From contig CAIYES010000030.1 of the NCBI GenBank assembly GCA_903925275.1, forward strand, positions 1 to 49,766: DNA of 49,766 nt. Reading direction: 5' to 3'. Numbering within the stretch: the stretch's first letter is position 1; every line of letters starts with the position of its first letter. The notes beneath the pieces were generated by a model. That model saw only the letters and a list, made by a program, of their open reading frames with translations. It did not search any database and was not told the origin of the DNA. A program made the position numbers and the translations under genes. The DNA is from an uncultured Bacteroidales bacterium. Its GTDB lineage: Bacteria > Bacteroidota > Bacteroidia > Bacteroidales > FEN-979. Below, one piece after another: positions 24,634 to 32,647 of the stretch.

Positions 24634-26211
24634 ATGAAAATTTTACCCATTCCACTTATCCGGAAAGCAGATGCGTACACTATTGAAAATGAGCCGATAG
24701 CTGAAATTGACTTAATGGAGCGGGCCGCGTCTTCGTGTTTTCACTGGATAGAAAAAAACATCTCCCCTGACCGGAAAATTAAAGTTTTTTGCGGGTCTGG
24801 AAACAATGGCGGCGATGGACTGGCCATTGCCAGGATGATGCTTGGAGCAGGGTTTATGGCAGATGTTTTTACGGTTTCTCCCCCGGAAAAAATGTCGGAG
24901 TGTTGCAGGGTCAACTTTGAGACAATGCAGACAATGCAGACAATGCAGACAATGCAGACAATGCAGGCAATGCAGACAATGCAGACAATGCAGGAAATGC
25001 AGGAATGCAGAAAAATGGAGAATTACAGTGATTTTCCGGCGATTGGTGAGATGGATGTTGTGATCGATGCCCTTTTTGGCAGCGGATTGACAAGACCGGC
25101 GGAGGGGTTTATGGCAGAAGTCATCGAACACATCAATTCGAGTGGTGCACTGGTAGTGGCCATTGATGTTCCATCGGGGTTGTTCATCGATGAAACCACC
25201 CCGACCGGTAAAAACCATTCGGTTATCCGGGCAGATTATACCCTTACTTTTTCGCCTCCCAAACTGGCTTTTTTCTTTCCTGAAAACGATAAATTTATTG
25301 GCGAATGGAAGCTGCTCGATATTGGCCTCATGCAGGAATTCGTTGATTCGGCAATAGTCCGGAATTTTCTGCTGGAAAAGGGCGACGTCAGTCAAATCCT
25401 CAGAAAAAGAAACAAATTTGCGCACAAGGGCAACTTTGGCCATGCCTTGCTCATTTGTGGATCTACTGGAAAAATGGGTGCCGCGGTTCTTGCTGCAAGG
25501 GCTTGTTTACGTTCGGGGCCCGGACTTGTCACCATCCATGTTCCAAAATCAGGGATCACCATCCTTCAAACTGCAGTTCCGGAGGCTATGCTTGGCATTG
25601 ATGCCGGCATGGATTGTTTCACCAGTGTGCCGGAACTTACTGCTTTTTCTTCCATTGCTGTTGGGCCGGGAATAGGAAAATCCTCCCAAACGGCTTCTGC
25701 GCTGAAAATTTTGATCCAGGAAACGAAGATTCCAATGATTTTTGATGCAGATGCCATTAATTTGCTTTCAGAAAATAAGACATGGCTCGGGTTTATACCT
25801 AAGGACTCTATCTTTACGCCTCATCCCAAAGAATTCGAACGGTTGGTTGGAAAAAGCAGCAACGATTTCGAACGAAACCAGATTCAGCGGGATTTCTCTC
25901 ATAAATATCAGTGTTACATGGTGTTAAAAGGAGCTCACAGCGCCATTACCACACCTGATGGCCGTTGTTTCTTCAATTCCACTGGAAATCCAGGCATGGC
26001 CACGGGTGGCAGCGGCGATGTGCTTACCGGAATCATTGCAGGCTTAAGGGCTCAGGCATACACGCCGCTTGAATGTTGCCTGCTGGGTGTATACATTCAT
26101 GGATTAGCCGGCGATTTTGCTGCATCCACCCAGGGCTTTGAGGCACTCATTGCCAACGATATAACAGAAAACATGGGAAAATCATTTCAATTTCTATATG
26201 GAAAACTTTGA
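24634..26211 (+). CDS. nnrD: Bifunctional NAD(P)H-hydrate epimerase / ADP-dependent dehydratase
   Basis: 525 aa. It repairs hydrated NAD(P)H. The N-terminal YjeF domain (1-215) epimerises NAD(P)HX: FCGSGNNGGDGLAIAR, VVIDALFGSGL and AIDVPSGL. The C-terminal kinase-like domain (about 225-520) dehydrates it: FGHALLICGSTGKMGAAVLA, FTPHPKEF, and GNPGMATGGSGDVLTG with the catalytic D462. Odd: residues 97-123 are a run of Thr-Met-Gln units encoded by a 9-bp tandem repeat, inserted where the epimerase domain normally has a short loop and helix before VVIDALFG. The repeat keeps frame at any copy number. The start follows the DUF4190 stop by 1 nt; the end overlaps the HD gene by 14 nt. Confidence 0.96.
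   Translation: MKILPIPLIRKADAYTIENEPIAEIDLMERAASSCFHWIEKNISPDRKIKVFCGSGNNGGDGLAIARMMLGAGFMADVFTVSPPEKMSECCRVNFETMQTMQTMQTMQTMQAMQTMQTMQEMQECRKMENYSDFPAIGEMDVVIDALFGSGLTRPAEGFMAEVIEHINSSGALVVAIDVPSGLFIDETTPTGKNHSVIRADYTLTFSPPKLAFFFPENDKFIGEWKLLDIGLMQEFVDSAIVRNFLLEKGDVSQILRKRNKFAHKGNFGHALLICGSTGKMGAAVLAARACLRSGPGLVTIHVPKSGITILQTAVPEAMLGIDAGMDCFTSVPELTAFSSIAVGPGIGKSSQTASALKILIQETKIPMIFDADAINLLSENKTWLGFIPKDSIFTPHPKEFERLVGKSSNDFERNQIQRDFSHKYQCYMVLKGAHSAITTPDGRCFFNSTGNPGMATGGSGDVLTGIIAGLRAQAYTPLECCLLGVYIHGLAGDFAASTQGFEALIANDITENMGKSFQFLYGKL
24922..25002 (+). repeat. 9-bp minisatellite inside nnrD (ACAATGCAG units)
   Basis: Nine 9-bp units: five identical ACAATGCAG, then GCAATGCAG, two more ACAATGCAG and GAAATGCAG, followed by a partial GAATGCAG. 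It encodes TMQ repeats at residues 97-123. Perfect neighbouring copies suggest recent slippage; the period is a multiple of three. Confidence 0.95.
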
Positions 26212-26776
26212 AAAAGACCTTCTTGCCGACATGGTCATTGCACCATATCTTCAGAAAGCTACGGCGTTACGTGGTGTTAAACGTTATGTGGGCGGAAACC
26301 AGTTCCGTCACGCATTTGCAACATTGGCCATACTAATTGATTATCACTATGTTGACATTGTTTTACTGAAGGCCTCGGTGATTCATGATTTAATCGAGGA
26401 TGTAAAATGTACCTCCTATGATGAGATCAGGGCTATTGACAAGGATGGCCAGAAAGTATTGGAGCTTGTATTGGAGGTTACACGGCGCAAACCCGAATCG
26501 AAGGAAGAGTTCCTGAAGCGTATTTTAAATGAAGGGTCGCCAATGGCAAAAGTGCTGAAATGTGCGGATCGCATCAGTAACTTAACCGATCTGCATCCCG
26601 ACATTTTTGAAAAGGAATACATTAAAAATACCATTGCCGAGACTAAAAAATGGGTAGTACCCATGGCAGAGGAGGTCAATAAAAATATGTTGTTTGAGCT
26701 GCTGGATTTGATAAAACGCAGGGAAAACAACCTGAAGTTTTCCACCATGATCTGGCCTATGAAGCGAAAGGACTGA
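26198..26776 (+). CDS. HD-domain phosphohydrolase, RelA/SpoT-HD (MESH1)-like
   Basis: 192 aa. The HD signature is spread over FRHAFATL (H38), ASVIHDLIEDV (H63, D64, E67, D68) and KCADRISNL (D124). The HDLIED form is that of the (p)ppGpp hydrolase domain of SpoT and MESH1. No synthetase or regulatory domain follows, so it is a stand-alone hydrolase candidate; (p)ppGpp or NADPH are possible substrates, as MESH1 is known to use both. It overlaps the end of nnrD by 14 nt, so translation is linked to an NAD(P)H repair enzyme. Its stop lies 2 nt from the stop of the convergent parE. Confidence 0.82.
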   Translation: MENFEKDLLADMVIAPYLQKATALRGVKRYVGGNQFRHAFATLAILIDYHYVDIVLLKASVIHDLIEDVKCTSYDEIRAIDKDGQKVLELVLEVTRRKPESKEEFLKRILNEGSPMAKVLKCADRISNLTDLHPDIFEKEYIKNTIAETKKWVVPMAEEVNKNMLFELLDLIKRRENNLKFSTMIWPMKRKD

Positions 26777-26778
26777 GG

Positions 26779-28635
26779 TCAGGCGACTTCAGCCTCCTCA
26801 ATGATGTCGGCTTCAACCCTCAGGTTATCAATGATAAAATTCTGACGTTCGGGCGTATTTTTTCCCATATAAAATGTTAGCACATCCAGTACCGCCGATT
26901 CACGGGTCAGGATGACCGGATCGAGACGAATGTCTTTGGCAATGAAGTATTTGAATTCATCAGGCGAAATTTCACCAAGTCCTTTAAATCGTGTAATTTC
27001 AGGATTTGCTCCCAACTTAGCCATTGCTGCCAATTTTTCCTGCTGTGAATAGCAATAGATGGTTTTAAGTTTGTTACGCACCCGGAACAAAGGGGTTTGC
27101 AGAATATAGAGATGACCATTCCGAACCAGGTCGGGATAGAACTGAAGGAAAAAAGTCAGCAACAACAACCGGATATGCATGCCATCCACGTCGGCATCGG
27201 TTGCGACGACAACATAATTATAACGTAAATTTTCGAGACCTTCTTCCAGATTCAATGCAGCCTGCAGCAGGTTGAATTCTTCGTTTTCATAAACAACCCG
27301 CTTGCTCAGTCCATAACAGTTGAGTGGTTTGCCCTTGAGACTGAAAACCGCCTGGGTATTAACATCTCTGGCTTTGGTAATCGAGCCGCTTGCAGAATCA
27401 CCTTCGGTGATGAAAATTGTCGATTCATAACGGCGGTCGTCGTGGTTGTTGTAATGGATGCGGCAATCACGTAATTTTTTATTATGCAGGCTTACTTTTT
27501 TGACACTCTCCTTGGCGATTTTTTTTATGTTAGCCCATTCCTTACGTTCTTTCTCACTTTGCATGATTTTTCGCAGCAATGCTTCGGCCGTATCCTGGTT
27601 CATGTGCAGAAAATTATCAAGGTGTTTCTTGACAATATCCATGATGTAATTCCGGATTGTTATTCCATCCGGTTCAATATGGATTGAACCCAGCTTTGTT
27701 TTGGTTTGCGACTCAAAAACCGGATCCTGCACCTTGATGCTCAATGCGGCGATGAGCGATGCTTTGATATCGTTGGTGTCGAAGTCCTTTTTATAAAATT
27801 CCCGGATCGTTTTTACCAATGCTTCACGAAAAGCGGCCTGATGCGTTCCGCCCTGTGTGGTATGCTGCCCGTTTACAAACGTATAATATTCTTCACCATA
27901 CACCTCACAATGGGTGAAGGCACATTCAAAATCCCCATCCCTTAAATGAATGATCGGATAAATGTTCGGTGTGTCGATGTAACTGTTCAACAGGTCGAGT
28001 AAACCATTTTGCGCATGAAACCTTTCACTGTTGAAAATGATGGTAAGGCCGTTGTTGAGAAACACATAATTCCACAACATTTTCTGAACATATTCGGGGA
28101 TGTAATGGTACTTTCCAAAAATCTCCTCATCCGGCATGAAGGTAACGATTGTACCAGACCTCTGTTCCACCTGTTTTTCAGGATCATCCAGCACCAAATC
28201 GCCGCGATGAAATTCGACGATCCGGGTTCTGCCTTCGCGTATAGACTGTACCTTAAAAAAAGAGGACAAGGCATTGACAGCTTTTGCACCGACGCCATTC
28301 AGTCCGACCGCTTTTTTAAATACCTTTGAATCATATTTTGCGCCTGTGTTGATTTTTGAGACACAATCCACCAGTTTACCAAGTGGAATTCCACGGCCAT
28401 AGTCACGCACACAAACGAGTTGGTCCTTGATGGTAACTTCAATGGTCTTACCGTTGTTCATGACGAATTCATCGATGGAATTATCGAGAATTTCTTTGAT
28501 CAGCACATATATGCCATCATCAGGTGATGAGCCATCGCCCAGCTTGCCAATATACATTCCCGGCCGAAGGCGGATATGTTCACTCCACTCCAGCGACCGT
28601 ATGCTGTCATCGGTATAGGTTTCCGCGTTACTCAT
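26779..28635 (-). CDS. parE: DNA topoisomerase IV subunit B (ParE type)
   Basis: 618 aa from 28635. The GHKL ATPase domain has [36 protein letters not shown] and [14 protein letters not shown]. The transducer has [17 protein letters not shown]. The TOPRIM domain has [10 protein letters not shown] (E411) and [14 protein letters not shown]. It ends shortly after the domain, without the insert of proteobacterial GyrB. With ParC it decatenates chromosomes. No parC gene is adjacent on either side, so the partner must be encoded elsewhere. An ATG at 28644 adds MDG and is equally possible: the -7 box lies 14 nt before it and 23 nt before the chosen start. Confidence 0.94.
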   Translation of the reverse strand: MSNAETYTDDSIRSLEWSEHIRLRPGMYIGKLGDGSSPDDGIYVLIKEILDNSIDEFVMNNGKTIEVTIKDQLVCVRDYGRGIPLGKLVDCVSKINTGAKYDSKVFKKAVGLNGVGAKAVNALSSFFKVQSIREGRTRIVEFHRGDLVLDDPEKQVEQRSGTIVTFMPDEEIFGKYHYIPEYVQKMLWNYVFLNNGLTIIFNSERFHAQNGLLDLLNSYIDTPNIYPIIHLRDGDFECAFTHCEVYGEEYYTFVNGQHTTQGGTHQAAFREALVKTIREFYKKDFDTNDIKASLIAALSIKVQDPVFESQTKTKLGSIHIEPDGITIRNYIMDIVKKHLDNFLHMNQDTAEALLRKIMQSEKERKEWANIKKIAKESVKKVSLHNKKLRDCRIHYNNHDDRRYESTIFITEGDSASGSITKARDVNTQAVFSLKGKPLNCYGLSKRVVYENEEFNLLQAALNLEEGLENLRYNYVVVATDADVDGMHIRLLLLTFFLQFYPDLVRNGHLYILQTPLFRVRNKLKTIYCYSQQEKLAAMAKLGANPEITRFKGLGEISPDEFKYFIAKDIRLDPVILTRESAVLDVLTFYMGKNTPERQNFIIDNLRVEADIIEEAEVA

Positions 28636-28658
28636 TCCGTCCATCCCGTTTTACCCGG

Positions 28659-28666
28659 CAAAGATA
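28659..28666 (-). promoter_or_regulatory. -7 box of parE
   Basis: TATCTTTG on the minus strand (28666-28659), a full TANNTTTG match, upstream of parE in the 136-base divergent spacer with scpB. No TTTG at -33. Confidence 0.5.
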
Positions 28667-28780
28667 AAGGAAAGGCCTGTTAACACTGTGTAAATCCTAA
28701 TATATTTTCAATTAAGTTATTCACAATTCAAGGGAAATTTGTTACTTTGCGGCTTATTAAAAATTAATTAACAAAGACCT

Positions 28781-29560
28781 ATGGCACTGGTAATAAAAGA
28801 ACTCAAAGAACAGATCGGGTGGATCACCCTGAATCATGATGCAAAAAGAAACGCATTAAGTGTTGAATTGCTCACAGAGCTGCTCCAGGCACTTAAATCG
28901 TTGAGAGATGAAAAAGCAAGAGTCATCATCATCAGAGCGAACAATGGTATGAAAGTTTGGTCATCGGGTTTTTTTATTGATGAACTCCCCCGCGACGGGA
29001 GTGATCCTTTGGCTTATGATAACCCGCTGCAAAAAGTTATCCGAACCATTCAGGCAGTTCCGGTTCCGGTGATCGCCATGGCCGAAGGCAGCATCTGGGG
29101 AGGCGCGTGTAACATCGCTTTTGTGTGCGATCTGGTTATTGGCACCAAAGACACCTGCCTGGCCATCACGCCGGCAAAAATCGGGGTTCCGTATAACACC
29201 TCAGGCATTTTACAGTTCCTCGACATCATCGGTTCCCACATGGTGAAGGAGATGTTTTTTACTGCTGAGCCTATTAGTGCAGAGAAAGCGCTTGGCCTAG
29301 GGATCATCAACCATCTTGTTGATTCCGGCGACCTGGAGAATTTCACCATACGGCTGGCCAAAAAAATTATCGCTAATTCGCCGCTCAGCATCCAGGTAAT
29401 CAAAGAGCAACTGAATATTTTAGGAAATGCATTGCCCATGACCCCTCAGACTTTTGAACACATAGACATGCTGCGCCGCATTGCCGGAACCAGCAATGAT
29501 TACCTCGAGGGACTCAAAGCCTTTTATGAAAAAAGAAAGCCGCAGTTTATGGGAGAATGA
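28781..29560 (+). CDS. scpB: Methylmalonyl-CoA decarboxylase-like crotonase (ScpB family)
   Basis: 259 aa. A crotonase-fold protein that follows E. coli ScpB closely along its whole length: KRNALS near the start, ELPRDGSDPLAYDNPL, MAEGSIWGGACNIAF, IGVPYN, VKEMFFTAEPISAEKALGLGIINHLV, YLEGLKAFYEKRKPQF. ScpB decarboxylates methylmalonyl-CoA to propionyl-CoA, the last step of a succinate-to-propionate route. The Tyr of GVPYN is kept, but the position of E. coli His66 (SAGHDIHELP) is Phe here (SSGFFIDELP, F64), so activity or specificity could differ. No mutase or epimerase gene is adjacent. Followed by heptamer repeats and the convergent flippase. Confidence 0.87.
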   Translation: MALVIKELKEQIGWITLNHDAKRNALSVELLTELLQALKSLRDEKARVIIIRANNGMKVWSSGFFIDELPRDGSDPLAYDNPLQKVIRTIQAVPVPVIAMAEGSIWGGACNIAFVCDLVIGTKDTCLAITPAKIGVPYNTSGILQFLDIIGSHMVKEMFFTAEPISAEKALGLGIINHLVDSGDLENFTIRLAKKIIANSPLSIQVIKEQLNILGNALPMTPQTFEHIDMLRRIAGTSNDYLEGLKAFYEKRKPQFMGE

Positions 29561-29564
29561 TCAA

Positions 29565-29592
29565 ATGACGAATGACGAGTGACGAATGACAA
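29565..29592. repeat. Tandem 7-bp repeat array (ATGACGA type), four units
   Basis: ATGACGA, ATGACGA, GTGACGA, ATGACAA, immediately after the scpB stop. Same unit family as 17350-17384. Non-coding. Confidence 0.8.
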
Positions 29593-29603
29593 ATACAGTG
29601 AAC

Positions 29604-29624
29604 TGCCTATTGCCTATTGCCTAT
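29604..29624. repeat. Tandem 7-bp repeat array (TGCCTAT), three units
   Basis: Three identical TGCCTAT units and a decayed fourth (TGTCCAC), 11 bases after the previous array. Together the two arrays fill most of the 81-base convergent spacer between scpB and the flippase gene, where a terminator would be expected. Confidence 0.8.
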
Positions 29625-29641
29625 TGTCCACTAGAAACACA

Positions 29642-30931
29642 TCATGGTTTCGTCACGATTTTCCTTAATTCACTGACTAACAGCCGGATTTCGGTTTTGG
29701 TAAGCAGGAAATCGCGGGGGGTGAGTTTTGTCATCCGTGAGAAGATGATAAATTGATACAGGGTGAGGAAGGTGTACGAAAATGTTGCAGATATCCCGGC
29801 TCCCATAATGCCATACTTCGGAACGAGCAGCAAACCAAGCCCGATGGTAAATATCAGTCCGATTGCAGAGCTGATGGTATTGTGATACGGTTTATTGATG
29901 CTGGAAAAGAAACCGCTGAATATCATTGAAACACTCAGCGCTACAATCCCAAATGCCAGGGATGCAATTACCAGTTTTACATCGCCGAAACGGGTGGAAA
30001 AAATCATGGTAAAGACAAATTTCGGGATTGCCAGCAAAAGGATCATCCCGATTCCGGTGACTACCCAGGTGATTTTTGCAAGCGTTAGGGTCAGCCGTAC
30101 CGAGTAATCGTAGTTCATTTCGTTGGAAAGCCGCGAATACTGAACCGTTGCAAGGCTGCGGCTAATCAGCCAGAGACCTTCTGCAAGCTGCATCCCGAGC
30201 GACAGGATACCTACGGCAGCGCGTCCTTTGTAAAAATCCACAAATTTCAGGCTGAGCCGGTAATTCATTGCCTGGAAAAGATTTGCAAACTGAACATACG
30301 ACCCAAAACGCAGAATCTCCTTTACCAAGGCCTTCATGTTAGTAAGCGGGACTTTTTTAAATGAGGGTAACAGCATAAAGAAGCTGAAAATGAATGCTAA
30401 GGAATTGGATATAAAAATGGCCCAGTAATACGCCATGACATCGAAAAAGCGGATCCCGAACAAGCAAAACAGCAGGATTAAAAACAGGATGATGATCTGC
30501 GCCAGGCTGATGAAATTGAAAGAATTCACTTTTTCAAGGCCAAGGAGCAACATGTTGTTGACGGTAGAAAACGACATGATGAATGCCAGAAAAAGCACAG
30601 GGACGAAATATCCTTCCGGGATTACCTCCAGAACCGGAAATAACATTCCAAGCAGTAACATTGCGAATGCGCTCAAAAGGGTAATGATAAATGTCCAGAT
30701 ATAAGCCGGGATAAACAATTTATAAATCCCGGTCCTGGGGGTCATATAAATCAGGGCCGCGCCTGCCAGAAAATTTGTGAACAGCTGGATAATCGCGACC
30801 GAGAAGATCATCAGGCTGATGGTTCCGACCTTTTCGGGACCCAGGTAATGGGCATTCAGGATCCAGGTGAAAAAGGCCAGCAATGCAATCACTACCCGGG
30901 TGCCGATGGTCCCCAATATTTTTTTAAACAT
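29642..30931 (-). CDS. Polysaccharide flippase (Wzx-like, MOP superfamily)
   Basis: 429 aa with about 12 membrane helices and the MOP-type opening FKKILGTIGTRVVIALLAFFTWILNAHYLGPEKVGTISL. The cytoplasmic loop KALVKEILRFGSYVQFANLFQAMNYRLSLKFVDFY matches the helix 6-7 region of oligosaccharide flippases, and PKYGIMGAGISATFSYTFLTLYQF the late conserved one. It should flip lipid-linked glycan units across the inner membrane. Its start lies 40 nt inside the end of the formyltransferase-like gene, so they share a message. Last gene of a five-gene minus-strand run; a glycan polymerase is not present here. Confidence 0.9.
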   Translation of the reverse strand: MFKKILGTIGTRVVIALLAFFTWILNAHYLGPEKVGTISLMIFSVAIIQLFTNFLAGAALIYMTPRTGIYKLFIPAYIWTFIITLLSAFAMLLLGMLFPVLEVIPEGYFVPVLFLAFIMSFSTVNNMLLLGLEKVNSFNFISLAQIIILFLILLFCLFGIRFFDVMAYYWAIFISNSLAFIFSFFMLLPSFKKVPLTNMKALVKEILRFGSYVQFANLFQAMNYRLSLKFVDFYKGRAAVGILSLGMQLAEGLWLISRSLATVQYSRLSNEMNYDYSVRLTLTLAKITWVVTGIGMILLLAIPKFVFTMIFSTRFGDVKLVIASLAFGIVALSVSMIFSGFFSSINKPYHNTISSAIGLIFTIGLGLLLVPKYGIMGAGISATFSYTFLTLYQFIIFSRMTKLTPRDFLLTKTEIRLLVSELRKIVTKP

Positions 30932-32616
30932 TTTCCGAATCCGTTTTTAATCAGTTTCTTCCGAAGCTGGTTTCTGAAAAAGAAGGGATTAAACCTATAC
31001 CGCTTCCCATCAATCAGGGTAAATTCATTGATCCCTGAAATTGTATGTAACCCTCGATTATATTTAGTATCCGCCACAGGTCCAACTGATTTGACCGGTT
31101 GCTCTTCAAATTCATGCTCATCAAGCTTCACAACATGATTGATCACCACCCGGCCACCGTAGGTCACCGAACAATCCTGGGCAGGGCGGTACAGAAGCCC
31201 GTTATGGATGAACGGAGTTCCGGCGGGCCGTGCCGAGCGAACATCAATTTTCATCGGATTACAGCAGTGTGGCATATATTCTCCGGTTATTTCCGCTGCA
31301 TGATAAATAAAAAGATGGGTTGCCGAGTACTTTTTAATTGTAAAAAAGAGCCACCATGAGCTGTTGTAAAAATAGAGTGTCGGATCAACGGCCTCCATGT
31401 TATCAACAAGTATCTTCTCTTTTACAAAGGTCCCGGTTGCAGGATCACGGCGGTAAAGCGTAATTTTTCCGGATTGGTACGATTCCGGCAAACAATAAAC
31501 TTGTCCCTGGTGTTTAATGACGAAGGGATAAGACAGATGGTCTTCTGCTTCAATGACCCTGACAGGGTCGGATACCCTGACAGGGTCAAACACCCTGACA
31601 GGGTCTATGTCCCAAACGATTTCGGAAATTATGGCCTTCTTCTTAGGATAGCTGTATTCTTCGGCGAGAATATGAAGTTTGTTATTTTCAATGAATCCCG
31701 ATGGATCAGCCAGATATTTATTCCGGGAGCCTCGCCGTATCCAGGCGATTTCGGTCTTTTTCAGGATCCCAATTCCAAGTGCAACTTCATGGATCGGCTT
31801 CATGATTAGGCCAACGTTCCAATCCTCTGCCGACAGCAGATCATTGCTGTGAAATTTAACCCTGTTCAGGAAAAGTTTAAACAGAAACCTTGCCATCAGC
31901 CAATTTCCGGGAACTTTATAGATCGGCGCAGTCGTATGGCTGGCAGCAAAAACAACCCCGGGATTACTGACCATTGCATCGGCAACAAGGGCCGGCCAGG
32001 ACGATGTAACTGACAACAGCTGCTCCAGGTTTCCGCGGTAAGAATGCATTATTGTTTTGAGGTATCCCTTTTTTAAAATAAAGCCACCGTCAAGTTTATG
32101 GGTGAGTTGCTGCAGGATGGCTCCGTTTACAGGATCTCCATTAAATATTTCCCAGAAGCCTGCAGGCCCGCCACGGTACTTTATCTCATCATCGTGGTGA
32201 AACGACCACACCCCGCATCGGGCCGCAGCAAGTATATCGCCACGGATTATGTTAAACCCGAAACGAAGGATAAAATCCAACTGGTAACTGCCCACCGCTT
32301 TTATATCTGCCTGAGTGAAATATTCAGAATATCCCTTTTGCTCAACACAGCAATCCAGAATATCGATGCCCTGAAGTTTCCGGTGAATGTCTGACATTCT
32401 ACGTGCGTCAGGTTTGAAAACCCGGTTTTCAAGGAAAGTATACAGAAAAGTATTCCATTTCTTCTTCAGAAGCTGCCTGAAACGTGATGTTTCGGAAGTT
32501 TTTCGTGCATCCCTGATCAGCAGGACGAGGCTGTGACCATGTTCTTTTAGTTCGTTCAGCGCATCGACCTGCCAACGCTGAAAAACCGTACCGTTGCACA
32601 TTACCCCAAAACGCAT
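30892..32616 (-). CDS. Formyltransferase-like / beta-propeller fusion (glycan modification)
   Basis: 574 aa. The N-terminal part (about 75-190) matches the formyltransferase fold: LDFILRFGFNIIRGDIL, GVWSFHHDDEIKYRGGPAGFWEIFNGD and LTHKLDGGFIL. The His (H140) and Asp (D176) of the catalytic triad are kept, but the Asn of the NxH motif is Ser (S138). From about 265 on is a five-bladed propeller of the type found in the N-terminus of glucosamine inositolphosphorylceramide transferases (LADPSGFIENNKLHILAEEY, YPFVIKHQGQVYCLPES, EAVDPTLYFYNSSWWLFFT, RPAGTPFIHNGLLYRPAQDC). Between them, DPVRV occurs three times (338-354), encoded by palindromic 18-bp repeats. Likely acts on an amino sugar of a surface glycan. 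Placed between a GT4 gene and a flippase. Confidence 0.8.
   Translation of the reverse strand: MRFGVMCNGTVFQRWQVDALNELKEHGHSLVLLIRDARKTSETSRFRQLLKKKWNTFLYTFLENRVFKPDARRMSDIHRKLQGIDILDCCVEQKGYSEYFTQADIKAVGSYQLDFILRFGFNIIRGDILAAARCGVWSFHHDDEIKYRGGPAGFWEIFNGDPVNGAILQQLTHKLDGGFILKKGYLKTIMHSYRGNLEQLLSVTSSWPALVADAMVSNPGVVFAASHTTAPIYKVPGNWLMARFLFKLFLNRVKFHSNDLLSAEDWNVGLIMKPIHEVALGIGILKKTEIAWIRRGSRNKYLADPSGFIENNKLHILAEEYSYPKKKAIISEIVWDIDPVRVFDPVRVSDPVRVIEAEDHLSYPFVIKHQGQVYCLPESYQSGKITLYRRDPATGTFVKEKILVDNMEAVDPTLYFYNSSWWLFFTIKKYSATHLFIYHAAEITGEYMPHCCNPMKIDVRSARPAGTPFIHNGLLYRPAQDCSVTYGGRVVINHVVKLDEHEFEEQPVKSVGPVADTKYNRGLHTISGINEFTLIDGKRYRFNPFFFRNQLRKKLIKNGFGKCLKKYWGPSAPG
31555..31605. repeat. Three palindromic repeats (GACCCTGACAGGGTC, 18-bp period) inside a CDS
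   Basis: GACCCTG-A-CAGGGTC palindromes lie at 31555-31569, 31573-31587 (first base T) and 31591-31605 (first base C). Each is translated as DPVRV. The 18-bp spacing keeps frame. The cores are identical although the linkers differ. Confidence 0.9.
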
Positions 32617-32617
32617 T

Positions 32618-32645
32618 ATAATTACTAATTATTAATTATTAATTC
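32618..32645. repeat. Tandem 7-bp repeat array (TAATTAT type), four units
   Basis: TAATTAC, TAATTAT, TAATTAT, TAATTCA fill the 31-base gap between the GT4 stop and the formyltransferase-like gene. AT-rich, so slippage or chance are both possible, but the period is the same 7 as in other gaps of this window. Confidence 0.6.
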
Positions 32646-32647
32646 AT

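Noticed and set aside
24712..25443. 243-aa minus-strand frame with HCL repeats opposite nnrD
   Set aside because: It is the antisense reading of the 9-bp minisatellite; the plus strand carries all NnrD motifs.
31555..31605. CRISPR-like array
   Set aside because: Only three 15-bp units with 3-bp linkers, translated in frame in a gene; far too short for repeats and spacers.
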